Of a stretch of DNA of 64,000 nt, positions 1 through 8,257 are shown piece after piece. Under the pieces are notes generated by a model. That model was given only the letters and a program-made list of their open reading frames with translations. It was not told where the DNA came from and searched no databases. The stretch comes from Oleiharenicola lentus (GTDB lineage Bacteria > Verrucomicrobiota > Verrucomicrobiia > Opitutales > Opitutaceae). Both the position numbers and the translations under genes were made by a program. The stretch spans positions 2,049,693 through 2,113,692 of the forward strand of contig NZ_SDHX01000001.1 in NCBI RefSeq assembly GCF_004118375.1, read 5' to 3'. The first letter of the stretch is position 1. Each line of letters opens with the position of its first letter.

Positions 1-1356
1 GATTCGTTCATGCAGATTTGGGGTTCACCAAGCCTGATTGAGTTTTCCTGGTTCTGGATTGCGGGCTTTTCCATCATGATTGTCATCACCACCGCGGTTC
101 AGGCCAACCAGATGACGGCCTGCGGCTCGGCGAAAAGCGATTACGTCGCCCGCTACGGGTTTGTGGCCGGCGTGCTGCTCAAGCGCTACTCGAATGTCAT
201 GTGGGGGGTCGTCGCGCTGATGACCGTCGTGCTCTACGGAAATTCCATCTCCGACCCTGATTACGCGTGGGGGCTGGCGACCCGTGACTTGCTGGGCCCG
301 GTGAACCTGGGGCTGGTCGGCTTGATGATCGCCTGCCTGATCGCCGCATTGATGTCCTCGGTTTCGGCTTTCATGCTGACGGCGGCGGCGCTGATCACGA
401 ACAACCTTTACCGCCCGTTTCGGCCGCGGTGTTCCGAAGATCACTATGTTTGGGTCGGCAGGATTTTCAGCGCCGTGTACATGTTGGTTTCCGTTTACGT
501 CGCCGCGCAATCCAAGGGGCTGTTCGAACTCTTCAAGATGACGATGATGTTCAATAGTATCCTCGCGGCGGCCTTTTGGATGGGGATGCTCTGGCGTCGG
601 TCCAACCGCGCGGGTGCCTGGGCCTCGATGGTGTTCATGTTTGTCGCCACGGTCGTTCTGCCTTTCGGCCTGCCGTTGCTGCCGGGAATCCGCGATTCGG
701 CGTATCTGAGCAAGACCACGCAGGCCCTGACCGTCACCCGGACCTATACGGCCCGGGCCATGGATGTCAGTGAACGTGATCGCGCGATTGCCTCGTGGGA
801 TAAGGCCAAGGCCAGCGGTCAGGCGAAGGGCGAACGGCCCGCCATGCTGCGCGCCGGGGAAAAGTATGAGAAGAGCGTCCTGTTGCCCAAGAAGTCGGTT
901 TTCTGGAGCGATGGGCTTTCTGTCTCTGAAGGTAAGGTTTCCGGGCGAGGGTATCTGAAAGTCGAACTGGTGGTGTTAAACCGCCTCGGCTGGGACCTGG
1001 GCCGCAATTCGTATTCGCTGAACGAAACACTGACCTTCGTTTTTCGCATCATCCCGCCCTTCCTGATTCTCATGCTGGTCGCCTACCTGACGACGCCCGA
1101 GGCCAAGGAGCTGCTGGACCAGTTTTATGGCAAAATGCGCACTCCGGTGCTCGGGCACTCACCGGAGGAGGATGAACAGGCGATGGAGCTCACCCGGGCG
1201 GATCCGAACCGCTTCAATCACCTGAAGATGTTTCCAAATTCGAATTGGGAATTCCGTCGGTGGAACCGCGAGGACTGGACCGGCGTGCTCGGTTCAATCG
1301 GCGCCGCGGTGAGCGTGGTGCTCTTGTTGATGTTTGTGGTGAGCCTTGGCCGCTAG
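1..1356 (+). CDS. Sodium:solute symporter (SSS family), 5'-truncated by window edge
   Basis: The reading frame is open from base 1 and the first in-frame ATG is at 10, so the N-terminal half lies outside the window. Hydrophobic segments alternate with short loops. The stretch CLIAALMSSVSAFMLTAAAL at about residues 103-122 (from the ATG at 10) matches the conserved core helix of Na+/solute symporters, which import sugars, sialic acid, amino acids or similar solutes with Na+. Between later helices there is a hydrophilic insert of roughly 100 residues (about 230-335), followed by helices near 345-360 and a last helix at the C-terminus. The substrate cannot be read from the sequence; the neighbours suggest a sugar or sugar acid. 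The stop codon TAG forms the first three bases of a structured repeat. The family call is good, the substrate unknown. Confidence 0.85.
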   Translation, partial: DSFMQIWGSPSLIEFSWFWIAGFSIMIVITTAVQANQMTACGSAKSDYVARYGFVAGVLLKRYSNVMWGVVALMTVVLYGNSISDPDYAWGLATRDLLGPVNLGLVGLMIACLIAALMSSVSAFMLTAAALITNNLYRPFRPRCSEDHYVWVGRIFSAVYMLVSVYVAAQSKGLFELFKMTMMFNSILAAAFWMGMLWRRSNRAGAWASMVFMFVATVVLPFGLPLLPGIRDSAYLSKTTQALTVTRTYTARAMDVSERDRAIASWDKAKASGQAKGERPAMLRAGEKYEKSVLLPKKSVFWSDGLSVSEGKVSGRGYLKVELVVLNRLGWDLGRNSYSLNETLTFVFRIIPPFLILMLVAYLTTPEAKELLDQFYGKMRTPVLGHSPEEDEQAMELTRADPNRFNHLKMFPNSNWEFRRWNREDWTGVLGSIGAAVSVVLLLMFVVSLGR

Positions 1357-1420
1357 CCCGAACCTTTCACACCTGCTGGTGTGAAAGGTTCACCCTGTCG
1401 GGCCGACTCTATCCGGGCTA
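1354..1420 (+). repeat. Structured interspersed repeat, short copy A (67 bp)
   Basis: This copy begins TAGCCCGAAC and ends in CGGGCTA, giving perfect 7-bp terminal inverted repeats. Inside is a perfect 14-bp stem, GAACCTTTCACACC / GGTGTGAAAGGTTC, with a TGCT loop. The same element recurs at 12566 and 13385. Here an A-to-C change in the left arm is matched by a T-to-G change in the right arm, so pairing is kept. The element overlaps the stop codon of the symporter gene and could act as its terminator or mRNA 3' end structure. Confidence 0.8.
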
Positions 1421-1479
1421 GGGTGGGGCGCTGGCCAACCAAACCGATCGCCACCGGACAACGGCGCCGACCTTCGCAA

Positions 1480-2232
1480 TCAGGCGCGACCCCACTGGGC
1501 CAATCGGTCCACGCCGCGGCGTAAAGACTCGAACGGCTCATAGTTGAAGCGGTCCTGCTCCAGGATCAGCCATTCGGCTACAGCCACGGCATCGATCGCG
1601 GCAAACACCTTGGGGTAATCGACGGGACCATATCCAATCTCGGCCTCATCGCGCAGGTGAATGAGCGGGCATCGTGCACCCTGCTCCAGGAGAAAACGGG
1701 CGGGGTCGTAGCCTGCATGGTGGAGCCAATAGACGTCGGGCTCCATCGCCAGCAGGCGAGGGGGCGCGGCGCCGAGAATCCAGCTCAGAACCGACCGACC
1801 ATCGTGCACCGCCAGTTCCGCATCATGATTATGGAAACTGAACTGCAGTCCGACCGCCCGGAGATTGGCGCCGAATTCTGCCATGCGCAGGCCGATGCGT
1901 TCGCAGGCCGCAGCGGACACATAGTGCGTGCGGGGCCAGAAGGCGCAGGTCACATGCTTCGAGCCCAAGGTCAGCGCGTCATCGATGATCTGGTTGATTT
2001 CGCCGAGTTTGGCCGGGTTGATGTGCATGCCCGCCACGCGAAGGCCGGATGCATCCAAGGCGGCTTTGGTTCCGCGTGCGTCCAATCCGCCGTAGCCCGC
2101 GAGCTCGACGCCCTTGAATCCGAGCGCGGCCACTTTGGCGGCGGTGGCGGCGAAGTCTTTGGCCACGGAGTCCTTGACCGACCAAAGCTGCAAGGCCAGC
2201 GGCACGGGGCGCAAGGGGGGGGTAAGCGACAT
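1480..2232 (-). CDS. Sugar phosphate isomerase/epimerase-like TIM barrel (AP-endonuclease 2 fold)
   Basis: This 250-residue cytoplasmic protein has no signal peptide. It starts PLALQLWSVKDSV and carries the family's metal-ligand strands: SFHNHDAE in the middle, AMEPDVYWLHHAG, HLRDE, and LILEQD near the end. The family (xylose isomerase-like TIM barrel, as in IolE/IolI) isomerises, epimerises or dehydrates sugars and inositol derivatives with a divalent metal. The ATG at 2232 was chosen because the fold begins directly after it; a longer upstream reading frame has no family similarity. It is divergent from the aldo/keto reductase with 127 bp between, which suggests a shared control region and possibly one pathway. 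The exact substrate is unknown. Confidence 0.8.
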   Translation of the reverse strand: MSLTPPLRPVPLALQLWSVKDSVAKDFAATAAKVAALGFKGVELAGYGGLDARGTKAALDASGLRVAGMHINPAKLGEINQIIDDALTLGSKHVTCAFWPRTHYVSAAACERIGLRMAEFGANLRAVGLQFSFHNHDAELAVHDGRSVLSWILGAAPPRLLAMEPDVYWLHHAGYDPARFLLEQGARCPLIHLRDEAEIGYGPVDYPKVFAAIDAVAVAEWLILEQDRFNYEPFESLRRGVDRLAQWGRA

Positions 2233-2359
2233 GCGCGCGGTGCTAGCGCGCATCCGGGAGGTGGCAATCGCCGGGAAGTTGTTATTGAAAAGTTGGGAGC
2301 TGGCGGATGCAGACGATTGCCATTGCCACGGCAGGGCGACCGCGGGGACGCTGCGCGCG

Positions 2360-3364
2360 ATGGAATACCGCCCCTTCGGCCGCACTGGTCTGCAAGTTTC
2401 CCCCTTGGCACTCGGTTGCATGATGTTTGGCGGAGAAACGAACCAAGTCGACACCTGCGCGATCATGGCTCGGGCGCTCGACCACGGCATCAATGTTCTG
2501 GACACGGCCAATGTCTATCAAGGCGGCCGCAGCGAAGAGTTTGTCGGCGAGGCCCTGCGCCGGAATGGGCGGCGTGCCCAGGTCATACTCTGCTCCAAGG
2601 TAAACGGCATGGTGCAGCCGGGTGATCCGAACATGCGCGGGAGTTCCCGTCGGCACATCATCCAACAGTGCGAGGCGAGCCTCCGCCGATTGCAGACTGA
2701 CTATCTCGATCTGTACCAGCTGCACCGTCCGGATCCCACGACTCCCATTGAGGAATCGCTCGGGGCCATGGATGATCTGGTGCGGTCCGGCAAAGTGCGG
2801 TATGTTGGTACCAGCAACTTCGGAGCCTGGGAGGTGGTCGAAACCCTGTGGTGCGCCGAGGCAAGACGCCTCACCCGGATCGCTTGCGAACAACCGCCGT
2901 ATAATCTGCTCGACCGGCGAATTGAGCGTGAGCTGGTTCCCGCCTGCCAGACATTCGGCGTCGCGCTGATGCCATGGAGCCCGCTGGCCGGGGGCTTGTT
3001 GACCGGGAAGTATTCCAACGTGCAGGAGATCCCGCCTGGAACGCGATTTGCCGCGATGGCGACGAATCCCATCACCGCGAGCCGCTGGACGGAGGCGTCG
3101 CTTGCCCGGATCACTGCGCTCAAGCCGCTCGCCGTCGCCAAAGGGTTGACGCTTTCCCGGTTTGCGTTGGCCTGGGTCCTCCAGCAGCCAGGAGTCAGCA
3201 CGGTGCTGGTGGGGCCACGCACGCGAGATCAGTTCGACGATTACCTGACCGCCTTGGCGATTCGCTTTTCCGACGAGGAATTGAAGGAGATCAATGCGAT
3301 CGTGCCTCCGGGATCACACACGTCGCCCTATTACGAGGGTGGATTCAGGCCGCATGTGCGCTAG
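2360..3364 (+). CDS. Aldo/keto reductase
   Basis: This 334-residue protein begins MEYRPFGRTGLQVSPLALG, the typical aldo/keto reductase start. The catalytic tetrad is visible: Asp48 and Tyr53 in DTANVY, Lys80 in CSKV, and His122 in YQLHRPD. The later LAWVLQQPGVSTVLVGPR segment is the usual NADP-binding C-terminal part. The family reduces aldehydes and ketones, including sugar aldehydes, with NADPH. The ATG at 2360 is preferred over one at 2114, which would add about 80 residues without similarity and overlap the divergent gene. About 265 bp without a gene follow it. That stretch has an AT-rich segment near 3535-3565 that may hold the promoter of the next operon, but no clear -35/-10 pair. Confidence 0.88.
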   Translation: MEYRPFGRTGLQVSPLALGCMMFGGETNQVDTCAIMARALDHGINVLDTANVYQGGRSEEFVGEALRRNGRRAQVILCSKVNGMVQPGDPNMRGSSRRHIIQQCEASLRRLQTDYLDLYQLHRPDPTTPIEESLGAMDDLVRSGKVRYVGTSNFGAWEVVETLWCAEARRLTRIACEQPPYNLLDRRIERELVPACQTFGVALMPWSPLAGGLLTGKYSNVQEIPPGTRFAAMATNPITASRWTEASLARITALKPLAVAKGLTLSRFALAWVLQQPGVSTVLVGPRTRDQFDDYLTALAIRFSDEELKEINAIVPPGSHTSPYYEGGFRPHVR

Positions 3365-3629
3365 CCCGGTCGCTTGATCAAACCAGGGTCTGGCGCGGGC
3401 GGAGGCGTTGGCCGACCCGGCGTCGGGAGGGGATTTTCCGTGCCGGCCGCCGAAGCGGGCGTGGATTGGTGGGCGCCTTCACGCGGCGACAGCGGAGAAA
3501 TGGGAGCGCCGCAGCCGAGGCCCGGCCCGGATCATTGTTTTAGTTTTCGATAATATCATTGACTGATTTGCCATAGGGAGTGGCCGGCCGCATTCGCTTG
3601 GAGTCAGTTCGATAACCCCCACTACCCCT

Positions 3630-5924
3630 ATGAACCTATCCTCCCGTCGTTTCGTTCCCTTGCGTTTGCTATTCGCGTGCTTCCCGCTCGCTGTTTTCGC
3701 CCAAAAGGCGCCTGAGAAACCGGCCACCGCTGCGACCCAGACTGAAATGGAGGTCACGCTGCCAGCATTCACGGTTGGTGCCGACACGATTTCGCGGTAT
3801 CAGGCGGATGAGGCGACATCCGCAGCCCGCGTGCGCACGAATTTGTTTAGCTCGTCCTCCACGGTGAGCGTCCTGACCCCGGAGTTCCTGCGCGACACGG
3901 GCCCGGGTAAAGTCCTCGATGCGCTCAAGTTCGTTCCGGGTATCGCCGAGTCGACTCAACCGGTGGGCGGCGACCGCATGGCGGTGCGCGGCTTCCAGAC
4001 CGACGGGCAGATCATGGACGGCTTCGCGCGCACCGGCCCCTACAACCATCTCGAACCCTACCTGATTAACAGCGTTGAAATCGTCAAGGGACCCAACGCG
4101 ATTTTGAACCCATCAGGTCAGCCGGGTGGCACGGTCAACTACGTCAGCAAGAAGGCCGAGTTTGCCGATCGCGGCGAGGTGATCATGCAAGTTGGCCAGT
4201 ATGATGCCAACAAGGTGATGTTGGATATCAATCGCCAGGTGAACAAGAACGTCGCCATTCGGTTGGTGGGCGCCGCCATCCGGGATCGCGGATACTACGA
4301 CAATCCCAATCGCTCCTATAATTTCATGCCGAGCGCCACGTTTCGTTGGGGACGGACCCAGACGCTGACGCTCCAGGGAATTTTCCAGAAGACCAAACGC
4401 ACGTTTGTTGGCGGTGTGCCGATTTCTCCGCTGGCCAGTCCGACCAATGTCACGACCAAGCTCTGGCCGGGCATTACCGGGGACCGGAAGGTCTACGCGG
4501 ATGACAACAATCCCCGCAACGAACACGGCGAGCACTACCAGTTCCTCTATTCCGGTCGCATTAGCGATCGCCTCAGCGTCCGCGTCGCCGGTCACTTCCT
4601 GAATGACGGGCATGATGCGATTCAATATTCGAACAACTCGGCGAACGTTAACGGCCAGCCGGTGCTCACTGCGGCCTACATCAATCCGTTCACCGGCGTA
4701 TTCGATCCGACCCAATATTGGGGTGGGGCGCCGACCTTTACGGCCACACCGGCGCCGACACCGAGCAACATTTTCAATCGCAGCTCCTTCTCGGACTTCA
4801 CCACGACGAAGCAGTATGACTTTCAGAATGACTATGCCTATGAGCTGAAGGGCGAGAAATACTCCAGCACCACCACGGTCGGATTCTCTTGGCTGAAGAA
4901 CAAAGCCGACTACAAGAACGGAAACTTCAGCATTCCGGCGTACAACATCCTGGATCCGTTGGTTTACGTTGCGCCGGTGGACAATGGCGTTTCGAACGCC
5001 GGCAAGCGCAAGACCAGCGTCACCCAGATGTATCTGATGGAAAACCTTTCGATTCTATCTGATCGCGTGATCTTGACGGGCGGCTTGTCCAACAACGTCT
5101 ACCGGTCGCGTATTGCCAGCGTGACGAAGAACGGCGTCAAAGCCGTCAGCCAGACAGAGCTGTTTCCGTCCTACGGCGTGGTGGTCAAGGCGGCGGACGA
5201 TCTGGTGGTCTACTATGGCCACTCGGAGAGTGCCGCGATGAATCCGCCCGATGTCGGCTCGACCAATCCGCTGCTCCAAATTGGCCGGCAGTGGGAGGCG
5301 GGTGTGCGTTATCGGTTCCTCAAGAACAAGGCCACGGTCACGGCCGGTTACTTTGATGTCGCGCAGAGCAACGTTTCGGTGCCCAACCCCGCGAACCTCT
5401 TGTTTCCTGCTCCCGTTCCCCCGTTGCCCGGCCTCCTCTCGGATCGCACGGCCCGCGGGTGGGAGTATTCGCTGAACATGGAGTTGAATGACGAGATCTC
5501 GGTTATCGCCAATTACACGACCTTTCGCAATCGCGACGTAAACGGGTCGCCGATTCGTGGCACGGCGGAAAAGTCGGCGGCCGTCTGGGCCAAGTACACG
5601 GCGGCCAAGGACTCCAGTCTTGCCGGTTTTGGTGCGGGTTTGGGTATCTCCCACTCCGGTCAGCGGGCCGGTGATTCCCAGACCGGTTTCGCGCAGGCGA
5701 GTGTGATTGCCGGAAAGCCGGTCATCAAACAGCCGACGTTCTTCCTGCCCTCCTTTGTCCGTGTGGATCTGGCCCTGTCTTATCGCTTCAACAAGAGCTG
5801 GAGCACTTACGCCTTCGTCGAAAACATTCTGGACGAGACCTATCTCGCCGGATCGTTGAACCGGAACTCAGTAGTCGTGGGCATTCCGCGCAATATCAAG
5901 GCCAGCCTGACCTACTCCTTCTGA
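3630..5924 (+). CDS. TonB-dependent outer-membrane receptor (siderophore-receptor-like architecture)
   Basis: This is a 764-residue outer-membrane protein. A signal peptide (about residues 1-25, ending FPLAVFAQ) is followed by a TonB-box-like stretch, a plug domain (about 60-170; SVLTPEFLRDTG, then VEIVKGPNAIL and GGTVNYVSKK), and a beta barrel ending in aromatic SLTYSF as outer-membrane porins do. Receptors of this shape import iron chelates, vitamins or oligosaccharides using the TonB/ExbBD system. It is the first gene of a + strand run leading into Gfo/Idh, GH130 and GRE genes, so an oligosaccharide or glycoside ligand is inferred here rather than a siderophore. No clear Shine-Dalgarno precedes the ATG. 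Confidence 0.9.
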   Translation: MNLSSRRFVPLRLLFACFPLAVFAQKAPEKPATAATQTEMEVTLPAFTVGADTISRYQADEATSAARVRTNLFSSSSTVSVLTPEFLRDTGPGKVLDALKFVPGIAESTQPVGGDRMAVRGFQTDGQIMDGFARTGPYNHLEPYLINSVEIVKGPNAILNPSGQPGGTVNYVSKKAEFADRGEVIMQVGQYDANKVMLDINRQVNKNVAIRLVGAAIRDRGYYDNPNRSYNFMPSATFRWGRTQTLTLQGIFQKTKRTFVGGVPISPLASPTNVTTKLWPGITGDRKVYADDNNPRNEHGEHYQFLYSGRISDRLSVRVAGHFLNDGHDAIQYSNNSANVNGQPVLTAAYINPFTGVFDPTQYWGGAPTFTATPAPTPSNIFNRSSFSDFTTTKQYDFQNDYAYELKGEKYSSTTTVGFSWLKNKADYKNGNFSIPAYNILDPLVYVAPVDNGVSNAGKRKTSVTQMYLMENLSILSDRVILTGGLSNNVYRSRIASVTKNGVKAVSQTELFPSYGVVVKAADDLVVYYGHSESAAMNPPDVGSTNPLLQIGRQWEAGVRYRFLKNKATVTAGYFDVAQSNVSVPNPANLLFPAPVPPLPGLLSDRTARGWEYSLNMELNDEISVIANYTTFRNRDVNGSPIRGTAEKSAAVWAKYTAAKDSSLAGFGAGLGISHSGQRAGDSQTGFAQASVIAGKPVIKQPTFFLPSFVRVDLALSYRFNKSWSTYAFVENILDETYLAGSLNRNSVVVGIPRNIKASLTYSF

Positions 5925-5955
5925 AAACGTCCGACGCTTATACAAGAATCATAAC

Positions 5956-7005
5956 ATGACCGCAAAGAAACTCAGGGTTGGGGTGGTTGGACTCGGCATC
6001 GGCCGGGGACAAGTTGAGTGCTTTCAACTGGACGAGCGGGTTACCCTCGCCGCGATCGGTGAGAACGCCCTCAAGCTCAGGCGCGACGGCATGGCAACCG
6101 ACGCGTTTGTGGCGACGACGGGTGCCAAGCTCTATCGCGACGCCGTGGAAATGATCAACTCTGGGGACATCGATGCGGTCAGCCTGGCCGTCACGCCCAA
6201 GCACCGCCTCGTGCTCCTTGAGGCGGCGGCCCGGAAGGGCCTGCCGGTCCTGATGGAAAAGCCCATGGCGGCGAATCTTGACGATGCGATCGCCATGGCG
6301 CGCATCGTCAAGAAGTCGGGCATCTTTTTCATGATGGAGTACCCGATGCGCTACATGCCGCCGATGGTTAAGCTGCGTGAGTTGATCGATACCGGGGTCG
6401 TGGGTCCGGTGCTCTCGCTGAATGCGGAATTGCAGACAGGTTGGAATCCGCCGGAAGGGCACTGGGCTTGGGATCCGGCGAATGGCAACGGACTGCTAAA
6501 CGAGGCCATCATCCATCTGTATGATTCGGCGAACTTCGTCTGTGGTAAGCCGGTGGAAGTGTACGCCGTGGGGCGCCACTATTTTGGCACGACTCAACTC
6601 GAAGATTCCGCCGTTCTTACGATCAGGTATGAAAATGGCTCGGTGGCGGTCTTGAATGGCGGGGGTCTCGGCACCAACGCCATGGCGGCCGAACCGATGT
6701 CGATGCATGTGTTTGGTCGAAACGGCGAGGCCATCGTCACCGGCCGGGATTGGCAGTACAAGGCGATCAATTTCGCCACCCGTACGGACAAGGCGCCCAG
6801 CTCCCAATCCTGGGAGACCCCGCCACGATTCCAGCTGATGCGTTATAACCTCCGTGAGTTTGTCTCCTGCATCCTTGAAAAGCGGGCCACTGCGTGTGGG
6901 TTGGAGGCCGCCTTGCAGGCCCAATGCGTGGTTGAGGCCATGAAGGAATCCATCCGAACCGGGCAAGTCGCGAAAGTGCGATCCGTGGCCGAGTTCATCT
7001 CGTAA
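5956..7005 (+). CDS. Gfo/Idh/MocA family oxidoreductase
   Basis: This 349-residue cytoplasmic protein has an N-terminal Rossmann fold (RVGVVGLGIGRG, residues about 6-17), the conserved LMEKPMA motif near residue 100 that places the catalytic lysine by the nicotinamide, and the C-terminal alpha/beta substrate domain. The family oxidises or reduces sugars, inositols and glycosides with NAD(P). It lies 31 bp after the TonB gene and 172 bp before GH130, so it probably belongs to the same unit. It may oxidise a sugar hydroxyl before or after phosphorolysis; this is inference from context. Confidence 0.88.
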   Translation: MTAKKLRVGVVGLGIGRGQVECFQLDERVTLAAIGENALKLRRDGMATDAFVATTGAKLYRDAVEMINSGDIDAVSLAVTPKHRLVLLEAAARKGLPVLMEKPMAANLDDAIAMARIVKKSGIFFMMEYPMRYMPPMVKLRELIDTGVVGPVLSLNAELQTGWNPPEGHWAWDPANGNGLLNEAIIHLYDSANFVCGKPVEVYAVGRHYFGTTQLEDSAVLTIRYENGSVAVLNGGGLGTNAMAAEPMSMHVFGRNGEAIVTGRDWQYKAINFATRTDKAPSSQSWETPPRFQLMRYNLREFVSCILEKRATACGLEAALQAQCVVEAMKESIRTGQVAKVRSVAEFIS

Positions 7006-7100
7006 GCCGGCACGGTCAGCGCAAGCACCCGCACGAAATTAACCTCAGAACCCCGTTTCTTAACGAAACAGCAATTCTTATGTGACTCTAACGACTTAGA

Positions 7101-7116
7101 CCGGGCCAGGGCCCGG
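7101..7116 (+). other. Short GC-rich hairpin in the intergenic leader before GH130
   Basis: The 172-bp gap between the Gfo/Idh and GH130 genes holds three small inverted repeats: GTTTC/GAAAC near 7055-7070, the GC-rich CCGGGCC/GGCCCGG at 7101-7116, and TTACTC/GAGTAA at 7141-7157. None has a downstream T-run, so they are not obvious intrinsic terminators. They could be mRNA processing or stability structures inside the operon. The motif AAGAATCATA occurs both shortly before the Gfo/Idh ATG and before the GH130 ATG. Confidence 0.35.
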
Positions 7117-7177
7117 CAAGAAGGGCCCCGACACCGCGATTTACTCCGTCAAAGAGTAAGAATCATACGCGCCCTTC

Positions 7178-8191
7178 ATGAAAACGAAAAAAGTAGCGGT
7201 CAATAAACGCATCTTGGTGGGGAAACCCCTGCCCAATATTCCTTGGGAGGAGCGCCCGGCTGATTCCAACGCCCTGGTCTGGCGGCATAGTGGGAATCCG
7301 ATCATCGACCTGCATCCGTTTGCGAACGCGCGCAGCGCCTACAACAGCTGTGCCATGCCGTGGGGGAGTGGCTTCATCGGAGTATTCCGCGTCGATTGGC
7401 TGTGCATGACGCCTTATCTGCACCTCGGCCGGAGCCCGGACGGATTGAAGTGGGAGCTCGATCCCACCCCGATTCGCTTCGAGGGGGCTGATCCGCTTCT
7501 GGGCAAACCGACCTTCGCCTATGATCCCCGCCTCTGCAAGATCGGGGACAAGTATTACGTGACCTGGTGCAACTCATATTACGGCTCGACGATCGGCCAG
7601 GCGTGGACCAAGGACTTCAAGACCTTTCATCAGCTCGAGAACGCGTTCCTGCCCTATAACCGCAACGGCGTCCTCTTTCCCAAGAAGATCGGGGGCAAGT
7701 ACGCGATGCTGAGCCGGCCGATGGGCCTGGGCATGGCGGTGAATTACGGCGATATCTTCTATAGCGATAGCCCGGACCTGACCTATTGGGGCAAGCACCG
7801 CATCGTGATGACCCGGGGACCGCGCAAATGGGAACGCGTGAAAATCGGCCCCGGCCCCGTGCCGATTGAAACGACTGAGGGTTGGTTGCTGCTCTATCAT
7901 GGTGTTTCCGACACCTGCGACAGCTTCGTCTATTGCATGGGCGCCGCGTTGCTCGATCTCGATGAACCGTGGAAGGTCCTCTATCGCTGCCAATTCCCGA
8001 TCATGTCACCCGAGGTGATCTACGAGACCGCCGGGTATGTCGGAAATGTCGTTTTCCCCACGGCGGCCCTGACCGACAGCGCCACCGGACGGATCGCCAT
8101 TTACTATGGCGCGGCCGACACCTGCACGGCGGTGGCCTACACGAAAGCCGACGAACTCGTCGCGTATGTAAAGAAGCACGCCACCAAGTAA
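7178..8191 (+). CDS. GH130-family beta-mannoside phosphorylase-like glycosidase
   Basis: This 337-residue cytoplasmic protein has a five-bladed beta-propeller pattern. Family marks are the N-terminal NPIIDLHPFANARSAYN, the catalytic Asp116 in FAYDPRL (usually EDPR in relatives), and KIGPGPVPIETTEGWLLLYHG at about 225-245, which forms the phosphate/active-site region. GH130 enzymes mostly cleave beta-mannosides by phosphorolysis, giving mannose 1-phosphate; some members hydrolyse instead. It has no signal peptide, so it acts on imported oligosaccharides. It sits between a Gfo/Idh gene and the GRE gene. Phosphorolysis versus hydrolysis cannot be decided from sequence alone. Confidence 0.85.
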   Translation: MKTKKVAVNKRILVGKPLPNIPWEERPADSNALVWRHSGNPIIDLHPFANARSAYNSCAMPWGSGFIGVFRVDWLCMTPYLHLGRSPDGLKWELDPTPIRFEGADPLLGKPTFAYDPRLCKIGDKYYVTWCNSYYGSTIGQAWTKDFKTFHQLENAFLPYNRNGVLFPKKIGGKYAMLSRPMGLGMAVNYGDIFYSDSPDLTYWGKHRIVMTRGPRKWERVKIGPGPVPIETTEGWLLLYHGVSDTCDSFVYCMGAALLDLDEPWKVLYRCQFPIMSPEVIYETAGYVGNVVFPTAALTDSATGRIAIYYGAADTCTAVAYTKADELVAYVKKHATK

Positions 8192-8257
8192 TCACCCGGA
8201 CACTCTTCAAGCCGGCCAGTACCAGGCCGAATTAATTAACCAAAGACACTTACTGCC

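Noticed and set aside
3630-5924. Calling the first TonB receptor a siderophore receptor
   Set aside because: The architecture is similar, but there are no iron-uptake genes or Fur-like sites nearby; the operon encodes glycoside-processing enzymes.
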